Positions 47,108-55,385 of a stretch of DNA of 64,000 bases are shown piece after piece. A program made the position numbers and the translations under genes. The stretch comes from Streptomyces sp. S.PNR 29 (GTDB lineage Bacteria; Actinomycetota; Actinomycetes; Streptomycetales; Streptomycetaceae), in NCBI RefSeq assembly GCF_030386795.1, contig NZ_JANUQM010000002.1:558001-622000 (forward strand), read 5' to 3'. Position 1 is the stretch's first letter; the number at the start of each line of letters is the position of its first letter. Under the pieces are notes generated by a model. The model ran no database searches. It saw only the letters and a program-made list of their open reading frames with translations, and was not told where the DNA came from.

Positions 47108-48525
47108 CCAACCCCCCACCCCACGAGCCCGACGCACCCCGCGACCTCGTCGGCATCGGTATCGGACCCTTCAACCTCTCCCTCGCCGCACTCGCCGACC
47201 CCCTCACCGCACTCGACACCGCCTTCTACGAACAGCGCCCCACCTTCGCCTGGCACCCCGGCCTGCTCATCGACGGCACCACCATCCAGGTCCCCTTCCT
47301 CGCCGACCTGGTCACCCTCGCCGACCCCGCCAGCCCCTGGACCTTCCTCAACTACCTCAAAACCCGCGAACGCCTCTTCCCCTTCTACATCGCCGAACGC
47401 TTCCACATCCAACGCGCCGAATACGACGCCTACTGCCGCTGGGTCGCCGACAACCTCCCCGGACTCCACTTCGGCCACCAGGTCGACGCCGTCCGCTGGA
47501 ACCCCGAACGCGACCTCTTCGAAGTCGACCACACCCGACTCGCCCCCGACGGAGAAGCCGAAGCCCTCGGCCGCACCTACACCAGGAACGTCGTCCTGGG
47601 GATCGGCACCGAACCCCACATCCCCGACCCCCTCAAACCCCTCGTCGAAGCCCCCGGCGTCCCCGTCATCCACGCCACCGACTACCTCCGGCACCGCGAC
47701 ACCATCCTCACCGCCGACCACATCACCGTCGTCGGCACCGGACAGTCCGGCGCCGAGATCTTCCTCGACCTGCTCCGCCACCGCCCCGCCGGCCGGGAAA
47801 AACTCCACTGGCTCGGCCGCACCCAAGCCTTCGCGCCCATGGAGTACTCCAAGCTCGGCCTCGAACACTTCACCCCCGACCACACCCGCTACTTCCACGC
47901 CCTCGCCGAACCCGTCCGCGACCGCCTCGTCACCTCACAGTGGCAACTCCACAAAGGCATCGACGCCCACACCATCGCCGCCATCCACGACGAGCTCTAC
48001 CGCCGCACCCTCCACGGCGGCTGGCCCACCGCCACCCTCACCCCCGGCGTCCACGTACGCACCGCCGGCCGCGTCGCCACCACCAAAGTCGAACTCCACC
48101 TCGAACACACCCAGCAGAACACCCGCTCCCGCCTCACCACCGACGCCGTCGTCCTCGCCACCGGCTACCGCGAACGCCCCCTCGACCGCATCCTCGCCGG
48201 CCTCGACCCCTACCTCCGCCGCGACAACAACGAACGCCCCCGCGTCGACGAACACTTCCGCCTCGAACTCGACCCCGCCATCACCGCATCCGGCCACCAC
48301 GTCTACGTCCAGAACGCCGAAACCCACACCCACGGCATCGGCACCCCCGACCTCGGCCTCGCGGCCTGGCGCAGCGCCACCATCCTCAACACCATCACCG
48401 GCAAAGAGCCCTACCCACTCCCCACCCGCACCGCCTTCACCACCTTCGGCCTCGAACCACCCCAGCCACAGATCCCGCCCACCCGTCGGCCGAAAACCCT
48501 GACACCCCTGGCAGACGGGATCTGA
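47104..48525 (+). CDS. Lysine/ornithine/diamine N-monooxygenase (DesB-like)
   Basis: A 473-residue flavin-dependent N-hydroxylase of the IucD/PvdA/DesB family. It contains GIGIGPFNLSLAAL (FAD), WHPGLLIDGTTIQVPFLADLVTLADP (family signature), VVGTGQSGAEIFLDLL (NADPH) and LATGYRERPLD. Together with the preceding decarboxylase it would give an N-hydroxy diamine, a siderophore building block; the acylating and NIS synthetase steps are missing locally. The translational coupling suggests the two act on the same substrate. Confidence 0.88.
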   Translation: MTNPPPHEPDAPRDLVGIGIGPFNLSLAALADPLTALDTAFYEQRPTFAWHPGLLIDGTTIQVPFLADLVTLADPASPWTFLNYLKTRERLFPFYIAERFHIQRAEYDAYCRWVADNLPGLHFGHQVDAVRWNPERDLFEVDHTRLAPDGEAEALGRTYTRNVVLGIGTEPHIPDPLKPLVEAPGVPVIHATDYLRHRDTILTADHITVVGTGQSGAEIFLDLLRHRPAGREKLHWLGRTQAFAPMEYSKLGLEHFTPDHTRYFHALAEPVRDRLVTSQWQLHKGIDAHTIAAIHDELYRRTLHGGWPTATLTPGVHVRTAGRVATTKVELHLEHTQQNTRSRLTTDAVVLATGYRERPLDRILAGLDPYLRRDNNERPRVDEHFRLELDPAITASGHHVYVQNAETHTHGIGTPDLGLAAWRSATILNTITGKEPYPLPTRTAFTTFGLEPPQPQIPPTRRPKTLTPLADGI

Positions 48526-48542
48526 AGCCTCCCCGAAACCGA

Positions 48543-50348
48543 TCAGAACACCGGCGTGCCCTCCCGCGTCAGCCTCCAGCCCACCGACGCGAAGTCCTTC
48601 GGATCCAGCACACCCTTCGCGGTCACCCACTCCGCGATCCGCGTACGGATCTCCGTCGACTCCGACCACAGCTCCTTCGCCGACGCCACATGCGGGAACG
48701 CACCCCCACCGTTCGCCCGGTAGTTGTTCACCGCCAGCACGAACTCCCGCGCATCGTCCAGCAAGGCCCCGTCATAGGCGAGATTCCTGATCCGCGACCC
48801 GGCCGGCTGGGCGATGTCGATGTCGTACGTCAACCCCGACACATAGTCGTAGTTGTAGTCCGGACGGCCACCCGCATTCGTCAACTTCTCCACGTCGACC
48901 GCCGCACCGGCCGCCGTCTGCACGAAATACTCCGCCGAATACTCCAGATACGCCCGCAGCTGCGCACCCGTCATCAGCTTCGCCACCAGCGTGTTGTCGT
49001 ACACGTACAGGCTCGACAGATCCCGGATCGTCACCTCACCCGCCGGAATCTCCGACGTACGGGAGAACGGCGACCCCTGCGCGATCACCGGCAGCGACGC
49101 GTACTCCGTCCCCGCCAGCGCCGCCCTGACCACATCCTCCTGAACCCTCGTGATCAGATCGATGATCGGCGCGTCCTTGTACCGCGCCTCCACCGTCGTC
49201 AGCGTCTCCGTAGCCGTACCGACCACCTGGTTGACATACGCCACGACGATGTCGTGATCGTCCTTCAGCAGCTTGGTGATCCTCGGATCGTCGGCCACCG
49301 CGTTCGAGTTCCGCACCGACGCCTTCACCGACTCGACCGACCAGCGGCCCTTCTCGAAGACCAGCTCGACATCGAACAAGGACAGCCGCTCCGCATAGGC
49401 CAGCGGCTCGGACAGCACCACGGTCCGGCCGGTCTTCTCATTCGTGACCAGCAGCTCCGGGATCTCCACATGCGCGTGCCCCACCAGAATCGCGTCGATC
49501 CCCGGCACCTGCCGCGCGACATTGGCGGCCGCATTCTCGACGTACGGCAGCTGGTCACCGTACGACGACGTCCCCGACGACCCCGAATGCGCCGACACGA
49601 CCACCACGTCCGCACCCATCGACCGCAGCTTCGGCACCCACTTCGCCGCCTGCTCCTCTAGCCCGGGGAACGTCAACTTCCCCTGCACATACGCCTTGTC
49701 CCAGATCGCGATCCCTGGATTCGTCAGACCGAGAACCGCCACCCTGACCGGCGGGGCGCCCTTCACATGGAACTTCTTGAAGAAGTACGGCGGGAACGCC
49801 GGCCTCAGCGTCTTCGCGTCCAGCGCGTTCGCACCCAGCAGCGGAAAGTCGCACTGCTCCTCGAACTTCCGCAGCGTCTCGATGCCGTAGTTGAACTCGT
49901 GGTTCCCGAGCGCCACCGCGTCGTACCCGATCGCGTTCATCGCCGCCGCCATCGGATGCACCGGACCACCCTCGGCGGTGATCGGATCCACCTTCGCGTA
50001 GTAGTACGTCAGCGGCGTCCCCTGGATCGTGTCACCGGCGTCCAGCAGCAGCGTGTTGTGGCGGCCCTTCTCCTCACGCACCTGGTTCACCAGCGTCGAC
50101 ACCCGGGCCAGCCCCTGCGCGTTGCCCGCCTTGTCGGTGTACTCCGCGTCCTTGAAGTAGTCCCAGTTGAAGATGTGCCCGTGCAGATCGGTCGTGCCCA
50201 TCACGGTCAGGGAGTACCGCTTCGGTCGCCTCCCGGACCCCCCAGCCTCCGCAGCCTCGGCCGCCGGAGCCGCCGCCGTACCGGCCAACGCCACCCCGGC
50301 CGACGTCACAGCGGACTTCTTCAGGAACTTCCGGCGGTTCAAGGGCAT
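48543..50348 (-). CDS. Tat-exported 5'-nucleotidase / 2',3'-cyclic phosphodiesterase family protein
   Basis: A 601-residue secreted metallophosphoesterase with 5'-nucleotidase C-terminal domain. The N-terminus LNRRKFLKKSAVTSAGVAL is a twin-arginine signal followed by an Ala-rich cleavage region (TAAAPAAEAA). Metal ligands are seen in GTTDLHGHIFNWD, DAGDTIQG, LGNHEFNYG and VGHAHVEIPE. The C-terminal domain ends NNYRANGGGAFPH. It likely releases nucleosides and phosphate outside the cell. ATG 50348 follows GAGGAGAA; the longer GTG-type starts upstream are rejected because the Tat motif fits only here. Convergent with the N-monooxygenase, 17 bases apart. Confidence 0.93.
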   Translation of the reverse strand: MPLNRRKFLKKSAVTSAGVALAGTAAAPAAEAAEAGGSGRRPKRYSLTVMGTTDLHGHIFNWDYFKDAEYTDKAGNAQGLARVSTLVNQVREEKGRHNTLLLDAGDTIQGTPLTYYYAKVDPITAEGGPVHPMAAAMNAIGYDAVALGNHEFNYGIETLRKFEEQCDFPLLGANALDAKTLRPAFPPYFFKKFHVKGAPPVRVAVLGLTNPGIAIWDKAYVQGKLTFPGLEEQAAKWVPKLRSMGADVVVVSAHSGSSGTSSYGDQLPYVENAAANVARQVPGIDAILVGHAHVEIPELLVTNEKTGRTVVLSEPLAYAERLSLFDVELVFEKGRWSVESVKASVRNSNAVADDPRITKLLKDDHDIVVAYVNQVVGTATETLTTVEARYKDAPIIDLITRVQEDVVRAALAGTEYASLPVIAQGSPFSRTSEIPAGEVTIRDLSSLYVYDNTLVAKLMTGAQLRAYLEYSAEYFVQTAAGAAVDVEKLTNAGGRPDYNYDYVSGLTYDIDIAQPAGSRIRNLAYDGALLDDAREFVLAVNNYRANGGGAFPHVASAKELWSESTEIRTRIAEWVTAKGVLDPKDFASVGWRLTREGTPVF

Positions 50349-50518
50349 GTCTGGTTCTCCTCGGGAAAGCCAAGAACGATCAACGCTGCGATCAACGACG
50401 AGGTCAACAACGCGCGTAGATTCTGACCCGGACATGCCGACCGGGAACAGACCCCACAGGTTTCGATCTGATGACCTACCAAACCCCCAACCAGGAAAGA
50501 CATGACAGAGTGGGGCGT

Positions 50519-51232
50519 ATGGCCTCCTCCCCCCTCGACGAACCCCAACCCGCCGTCCCCTACGGCACCCCCGACGCCCCCCGCATCGCCGTCCGCGGCG
50601 AAGCCCGCCTCGAAGTCGACCCCGAAATCGCCCGCATCGGCATCACCGTCACCGCCCGCGGCCGCGACCGCCGCACCGCCCTCGACGACCTCACCCGCCG
50701 CAACACCACCGTCCTCGACCTCGTCAAGTCCTACGGCGACGCAGTGGAACGCCTCGAAACCGGCGCCTTCTCCATCACCCCCGAGCTCAAACACGGCCGC
50801 GGCGAACGCATCCGCACCTACCACGGCACCGTCCACATCACCGCCGAACTCACCGACTTCACCGCCCTGGGCGAACTCACCACCCGACTCGCCGACCTGG
50901 AACTCACCCGAGTCGACGGCCCATGGTGGGCCCTCCGCCCCGACTCACCCGCCCACCGCCGCGCCCGCCAACAAGCGGTACGAGAAGCCGTCCAACGAGC
51001 ACGGGAGTACGCCGAAGCCCTCGGCACCTCACTCTCGGCACTGGTCGAACTCGCCGACATCGGAGCGGAAGGCGCGCCACCGGCCTACCCGCAAGCCCCC
51101 GGCGGCCGCATGCGCGCCATGTCCCACGCTGCCGAAGACACGACAGCAGCACCCCTGGACCTCGAACCCCAGCGCCAACGCGTCTCCGCCCGCATCAACG
51201 CGCGGTTCACGATGGTGCCGCCCCAGCTCTAG
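50519..51232 (+). CDS. SIMPL-domain protein (DUF541)
   Basis: A roughly 237-residue protein of the SIMPL (DUF541) family, seen in GEARLEVDPEIARIGITVTARGRDR, LKHGRGERIRTYHGTVHI and a basic central helix (ARQQAVREAVQRAREYAEALG). Members are usually periplasmic or cytosolic with unclear role. The start is uncertain: ATG 50519, GTG 50510 and ATG 50471 are all in frame. AGGAAAG at 50492-50498 is best placed for another frame, so it may not be the ribosome site used here. No signal peptide is seen. Confidence 0.78.
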   Translation: MASSPLDEPQPAVPYGTPDAPRIAVRGEARLEVDPEIARIGITVTARGRDRRTALDDLTRRNTTVLDLVKSYGDAVERLETGAFSITPELKHGRGERIRTYHGTVHITAELTDFTALGELTTRLADLELTRVDGPWWALRPDSPAHRRARQQAVREAVQRAREYAEALGTSLSALVELADIGAEGAPPAYPQAPGGRMRAMSHAAEDTTAAPLDLEPQRQRVSARINARFTMVPPQL

Positions 51233-51412
51233 GGAACCGCGGGGACCGCCGTGCATAAATGCGTCCAGAAATTCGAAAAGAAACCCGCCGAATGCTCATC
51301 GGAGCACCCCGCCGCACAATTCAACACTTGTCGATAACCCTTCACCAAAAGTCCGGTGAGTAGTCATGCACCACCAATTCGCTACCCACCGGTAAGCCAT
51401 AGGGTCATCCTC

Positions 51413-52849
51413 ATGCGCCGAGCAAAAATCGTCTGCACCCTGGGACCCGCCACCGACTCGTACGACCAGATCAAGGCACTGGTCGACGCCGGAATGGACG
51501 TAGCCCGCTTCAACCTCAGCCACGGCAGTTACGCCGACCACGAGGAGCGCTACCACCACGTCCGCAAGGCATCCGACGAGACCGGCCGCAGCGTAGGAAT
51601 CCTCGCCGACCTTCAGGGCCCGAAGATCCGACTCGGCCGCTTCGCCGAAGGACCCGTACTCCTTGAACGCGGCGACACCTTCACCATCACCGTCGAGGAC
51701 GGCGTCGAAGGCGACCGCCAGACCTGCGGCACCACCTACGAGGGCCTCGCCGAGGACGTCACCCCCGGCGAACGCATCCTCGTCGACGACGGCAAGGTCT
51801 GCCTCCAGGTCACCGAGGTCGACGGCCCCCGCGTCCACACGAAGGTCGTCGAGGGAGGCATGATCTCCGACCACAAGGGCCTGAACCTGCCCGGAGTCGC
51901 CGTCTCCGTCCCGGCCCTCTCGAAGAAGGACGAGGAAGACCTCCGCTGGGCCCTGCGCACCGGCTTCGACGTCATCGCGCTGTCCTTCGTGCGCAGCGGC
52001 CGCGACATCAAGGACGTCCACCGGATCATGGACGAGGAGGGCCGCCGCCTCCCCGTCATCGCCAAGGTCGAGAAACCGCAGGCGGTCGAGGCCATCGACG
52101 ACATCGTCGCCGCCTTCGACGGCATCATGGTCGCCCGCGGCGACCTCGGCGTGGAGATGCCCCTGGAACAGGTCCCGATCGTCCAGAAGCGCGCCATCAA
52201 ACTGGCCCGGCGCAACGCCAAGCCGGTGATCGTGGCGACGCAGATGCTCGACTCGATGATCGACAACTCCCGTCCGACCAGGGCCGAGGCGAGCGATGTC
52301 GCCAACGCGGTCATCGACGGCACGGACGCGGTGATGCTGTCCGGCGAGACGAGCGTCGGCAAGTACGCGGTGGAGACGGTACGGACGATGGCCCGCATCG
52401 TCGAGGCGGCGGAGGAGGACATCCTCGCCAAGGGCCTCCCGCCGCTGACCGAACGCAACAAGCCCCGCACCCAGGGCGGCGCGGTGGCGCGGGCGGCGGC
52501 GGAGATCGGCGACTTCCTCGGCGCCAAGTTCCTGGTCGCCTTCACCCAGTCGGGCGACACGGCCCGCCGCCTGTCCCGCTACCGCTCGCCGATCCCGCTC
52601 CTGGCGTTCACCCCGGAGCCGGCGACGCGGTCGCAGCTGAACCTGACGTGGGGTGTGGAGACGTTCCTCGGTCCGGGCGTCGACTCGACGGACGCGATGG
52701 TCGACCAGGTGGACGAACTGCTGCTGAAGTACGGCCGCTGCCGCAAGGGCGACATCGTGGTCATCACGGCGGGGTCGCCACCCGGGGTGTCGGGGGCGAC
52801 CAACATGGTGCGGGTGCATCACATCGGGGAGGACGACAGCCCGAAGTAG
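51413..52849 (+). CDS. pyk: Pyruvate kinase
   Basis: Transfers phosphate from phosphoenolpyruvate to ADP, the last step of glycolysis. The 478 residues show RRAKIVCTLGPATDSYDQIKALVDAGMDVARFNLSHG, DLQGPKIRLG, VIAKVEKPQAVE with the catalytic lysine, VARGDLGVEMPLE, and VIVATQMLDSMI. The C-terminal allosteric domain is present. ATG 51413 is chosen because the family begins MRRAKIVCTLGPA; the ribosome site (AGGG) is weak. The upstream 180 bases are less GC-rich than the genome and should hold the promoter; a GCATAAATGC palindrome is at 51253-51262. Confidence 0.97.
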   Translation: MRRAKIVCTLGPATDSYDQIKALVDAGMDVARFNLSHGSYADHEERYHHVRKASDETGRSVGILADLQGPKIRLGRFAEGPVLLERGDTFTITVEDGVEGDRQTCGTTYEGLAEDVTPGERILVDDGKVCLQVTEVDGPRVHTKVVEGGMISDHKGLNLPGVAVSVPALSKKDEEDLRWALRTGFDVIALSFVRSGRDIKDVHRIMDEEGRRLPVIAKVEKPQAVEAIDDIVAAFDGIMVARGDLGVEMPLEQVPIVQKRAIKLARRNAKPVIVATQMLDSMIDNSRPTRAEASDVANAVIDGTDAVMLSGETSVGKYAVETVRTMARIVEAAEEDILAKGLPPLTERNKPRTQGGAVARAAAEIGDFLGAKFLVAFTQSGDTARRLSRYRSPIPLLAFTPEPATRSQLNLTWGVETFLGPGVDSTDAMVDQVDELLLKYGRCRKGDIVVITAGSPPGVSGATNMVRVHHIGEDDSPK

Positions 52850-52859
52850 CGGTGGCTGC

Positions 52860-52886
52860 GGGCCCCTCTTGAGGAGGGGCCCTTTT
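52860..52886. terminator. Terminator of pyruvate kinase
   Basis: GGGCCCCTC (52860-52868) pairs exactly with GAGGGGCCC (52874-52882), followed by TTTT at 52883-52886: a canonical intrinsic terminator for the forward strand, seven bases before the stop of the opposing gene. Confidence 0.92.
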
Positions 52887-52892
52887 CCGTGG

Positions 52893-53681
52893 TCAGTGTT
52901 TGGGGCCTACGTGGAGGTCCATGAGAGCTACGGAGGCTTTGCGGGCGATGGAGATGTTGAACGGGTCGGCGCCGCGGGCGAGCGTGGTCCACTCGACGCC
53001 GACCTTGTCGAGGGCGCCGGTGAAGAGTCGTCGGATGTCGTCCGACTTGTTGGTGAAGAAGTACCGCGGGTACTCGTAGCGCTTGCGCTCACCGCCGACC
53101 AGGCGAGTGGTCCAGTTGGTGATGCGGCATCCGTCGGAATGGATGAGGCCTCGGATGAACCCCCATGGATGGGCATCGACGAGTTCCTGCTGCCAGGGCT
53201 CAAGGACAATGGCGCGCTCGTGCTTCTTGCCGGGGCCGTGCTGGGGGAAGAGGCAGTGCAAGTGTTTCGAATAGACCTTCACGTTGCGGCAGCCGGTTTT
53301 GCGGACACGGCAGACGGAGTTCTGAGGGAAGACCGCGCGCATGGCGTCTTCGCAATCGTCCATGAGCCCGGGCCACGATTCGGTGCAGCTGATCATGAGG
53401 TTGGGCACGCGGTGCTGGGAGTAGTGGCTGATGTGGCCGTCGCCGAGATAGAGGCCGAGCAAGTAGGCATAAGCAGGCTCGTCGAGCTTCCGCCCGTGGC
53501 ACCGGGGGCACTCCGGGTCGTGTCTGCCGGGGCACTCGCCGCGTTTGGCCCGATCCACGTGCTTCCAGTAGCCGACCGTCCCCAGAGGAACGTTGAGCCT
53601 CCGGGCTACGTCTGCGTTCTTCGCGCCACCGCGGAGGAGGGTGAGTGCCTTCTGTCGAACCTCAGTGCCATGAAAGTGCAT
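52893..53681 (-). CDS. Free-standing HTH-LAGLIDADG homing-endonuclease-like protein
   Basis: A 262-residue protein. Residues 5-35 form a helix-turn-helix (VRQKALTLLRGGAKNADVARRL); then a Cys/His element GECPGRHDPECPRCHG that could bind zinc; then two LAGLIDADG-type motifs, YLLGLYLGDGHIS and IRGLIHSDGCRIT, each with an acidic residue in the expected place. It resembles DOD-type endonucleases, but I see no host intein or intron. Third codon positions include many A and T (TTT, GTT, CGA, TTG), unlike the neighbours, suggesting transfer. GTG 53699 is an alternative start. It follows a tRNA-Leu gene and its terminator on the same strand. Confidence 0.8.
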   Translation of the reverse strand: MHFHGTEVRQKALTLLRGGAKNADVARRLNVPLGTVGYWKHVDRAKRGECPGRHDPECPRCHGRKLDEPAYAYLLGLYLGDGHISHYSQHRVPNLMISCTESWPGLMDDCEDAMRAVFPQNSVCRVRKTGCRNVKVYSKHLHCLFPQHGPGKKHERAIVLEPWQQELVDAHPWGFIRGLIHSDGCRITNWTTRLVGGERKRYEYPRYFFTNKSDDIRRLFTGALDKVGVEWTTLARGADPFNISIARKASVALMDLHVGPKH

Positions 53682-53722
53682 GCGGCCACTCTGTGCCACT
53701 GATCGTGACCCAGTGCAGCAAA

Positions 53723-53756
53723 AAGCGGAGGATCACGCGAACGTGATCCTCCGCTT
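53723..53756 (-). terminator. Intrinsic terminator of tRNA-Leu
   Basis: A perfect 15-base stem (53723-53737 with 53742-53756) has a CGAA/TTCG tetraloop. On the reverse strand it is followed by a run of five T. It lies directly after the tRNA. Confidence 0.93.
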
Positions 53757-53764
53757 ACTTGGAG

Positions 53765-53848
53765 TGCCGGGTGCGGGACTCGAACCCGCACGTCCTCTCG
53801 GACAGATGTGTTTGAGACATCAGCGTCTGCCTGTTCCGCCAACCCGGC
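53765..53848 (-). tRNA. tRNA-Leu (anticodon CAA)
   Basis: The reverse strand gives a class II cloverleaf of 84 bases. GCCGGGT pairs with ACCCGGC at the acceptor. The anticodon stem GATGT/ACATC has loop CTCAAAC, so the anticodon is CAA and reads UUG. A long variable arm (TGTCCGAGAGGACG) and the T arm GTGCGGGTTCGAGTCCCGCAC follow. CCA is not encoded. No direct repeat of its 3' end that would mark an integrated element was seen nearby. Confidence 0.96.
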
Positions 53849-53946
53849 GACAGCACTGATCGGAGTGTACCCGGTGACCGGTACCGACTTCAGCTAGGTA
53901 CGCTGCTTGGGAGCAGTACCGGCCTGCCCCGTAACAAGGAGCCCAC

Positions 53947-54603
53947 GTGACCGCCCCCGAGTCGCCCCAGCCCGCAGACGTGCCCGAAGACGACAAGTCG
54001 CACGTGCCTCCGCTGACGACCCGTGTCGTCATCGCCGAGGACGAGGCCCTGATCCGGCTCGATCTGAAAGAGATGCTGGAGGAGGAGGGGTACACCGTCG
54101 TGGGCGAGGCCGGTGACGGTGAGCAGGCCGTGGAGCTGGCCCGCGAGCACCAGCCGGACCTGGTGATCCTGGACGTGAAGATGCCGAAGCTCGACGGCAT
54201 CTCGGCGGCCGAGAAGATCGCCGAGGAGCGCATCGCGCCGGTGCTGATGCTGACGGCGTTCTCGCAGCGCGACCTCGTCGAGCGTGCGAGGGACGCCGGT
54301 GCCATGGCGTATCTGGTGAAGCCGTTCAGCAAGAGTGACGTCGTCCCGGCGATCGAGATGGCCGTCTCCCGCTTCACGGAGCTGAAGGAGCTGGAGAAGG
54401 AGATCGCGGATCTCACCCAGCGGCTGGAGACCCGGAAGCTGGTGGACCGGGCGAAGTCGATCCTGCAGACGGAGTACGGGCTGACGGAGCCGGCGGCGTT
54501 CCGGTGGATTCAGAAGACGTCGATGGATCGCCGGATGTCGATGCAGCAGGTCGCGGAGGCGGTCATTCAGGACGCCGAGGAGAAGAAGGCCAACAAGGGC
54601 TGA
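53947..54603 (+). CDS. ANTAR-domain response regulator (PdtaR-like)
   Basis: A 218-residue response regulator with a receiver domain (RVVIAEDEALIRLDL through the phosphoacceptor in DLVILDVKMPKLDG and the conserved Lys in YLVKPF) and a C-terminal ANTAR RNA-binding domain (RLETRKLVDRAKSILQTEYGLTEPAAFRWIQ). ANTAR regulators bind paired RNA hairpins to prevent transcription termination. PdtaR works with the PdtaS kinase, which is not in the window. The unusual acidic, Pro-rich first 22 residues precede the receiver. GTG 53947 has AAGGAG six bases ahead. It has its own terminator. Confidence 0.94.
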   Translation: MTAPESPQPADVPEDDKSHVPPLTTRVVIAEDEALIRLDLKEMLEEEGYTVVGEAGDGEQAVELAREHQPDLVILDVKMPKLDGISAAEKIAEERIAPVLMLTAFSQRDLVERARDAGAMAYLVKPFSKSDVVPAIEMAVSRFTELKELEKEIADLTQRLETRKLVDRAKSILQTEYGLTEPAAFRWIQKTSMDRRMSMQQVAEAVIQDAEEKKANKG

Positions 54604-54614
54604 GCGACTGAGAC

Positions 54615-54648
54615 GAGGCCCGCGTCCCCGGCCGGGGACGCGGGCCTC
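54615..54648. terminator. Bidirectional terminator between the ANTAR regulator and livF
   Basis: A perfect 15-base stem, GAGGCCCGCGTCCCC (54615-54629) with its complement at 54634-54648, has a GGCC loop. It lies between convergent genes. Confidence 0.88.
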
Positions 54649-54668
54649 GCGCTGTACGGACGCAGGAC

Positions 54669-55385
54669 TCAGTCCTCGCCGAGGTACGCCTTCCGTACGG
54701 ACTCGTCGTGCAGCAGGTCCTGCCCGGTCCCGGAGAGGACGATGTTGCCGATCTCCATGACGTGTCCCTGGTCGGCGAGCGAGAGCGCGGCCTGGGCGTT
54801 CTGCTCGACGAGCAGGATCGTGGTGCCCTGGGACTTGAGCTCGGCGATGGTCGCCATGATCTTCTGCATCATGATCGGGGAGAGGCCCATGGAGGGTTCG
54901 TCGAGCATGAGCAGCTTGGGCTGGGACATGAGGGCGCGTCCCATGGCGAGCATCTGCTGCTCACCGCCGGACAGCGTTCCCGCCGCCTGCTTGCGGCGCT
55001 CTCCCAGGATGGGGAAGAGGTCGTAGGCCCGTTGGATGTCCTTCTCGATGCCGGCCTTGTCCTTGCGGAGGAACGCTCCGAGCTGGAGGTTCTCGGCGAT
55101 GGTGAGGCGGGGGAAGATGTGCCGGCCCTCGGGGGAGTGGGCGAGGCCGAGGGCGACGATCTTGTGGGCGGCGACCCCGTTCAGCGGCTTGCCGTCGAAG
55201 ACGATCTTCCCTGACGTCGGCTTCAGCAGTCCGGACAGGGTGCGCAGTGTGGTGGTCTTGCCGGCGCCGTTGGTGCCGATGAGGGTGACGACCTGGCCGG
55301 CTTCCACGCTGAAGGAGATGCCTTTGACGGCTTCGATCTTGCCGTAGGCGACCCGGAGGTCTTCGACCTCGAGCAGTGCGGTCAC
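54669..55385 (-). CDS. livF: Branched-chain amino-acid ABC transporter ATPase LivF
   Basis: A 238-residue ABC ATPase. Walker A is GTNGAGKTT, the ABC signature LSGGEQQM, Walker B LLMLDEPSMGLSP and the switch His is replaced by LLVEQNA, as in LivF (no canonical His). It is the last gene of the liv operon and overlaps livG by GTGA. Together with LivG it energises uptake of leucine, isoleucine and valine through LivH/LivM. Confidence 0.94.
   Translation of the reverse strand: MTALLEVEDLRVAYGKIEAVKGISFSVEAGQVVTLIGTNGAGKTTTLRTLSGLLKPTSGKIVFDGKPLNGVAAHKIVALGLAHSPEGRHIFPRLTIAENLQLGAFLRKDKAGIEKDIQRAYDLFPILGERRKQAAGTLSGGEQQMLAMGRALMSQPKLLMLDEPSMGLSPIMMQKIMATIAELKSQGTTILLVEQNAQAALSLADQGHVMEIGNIVLSGTGQDLLHDESVRKAYLGED

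Noticed and set aside
51253..51262. GCATAAATGC palindrome before pyk, considered as an ArgR-like box
   Set aside because: Only 10 bases, no second box in tandem, and no reason to link pyk to arginine control.
50502..51359. A frame starting MTEWGVW with a well-spaced AGGAAAG
   Set aside because: Its product is Pro/Ser/Thr-rich noise and its third positions are not G/C-biased, whereas the overlapping SIMPL frame has a recognisable domain.
53699..53848. tRNA-Leu considered as an integration site of a mobile island
   Set aside because: No repeat of the tRNA 3' end was found downstream, no integrase is in the window, and pyk and the ANTAR gene on each side appear to be in ancestral order.
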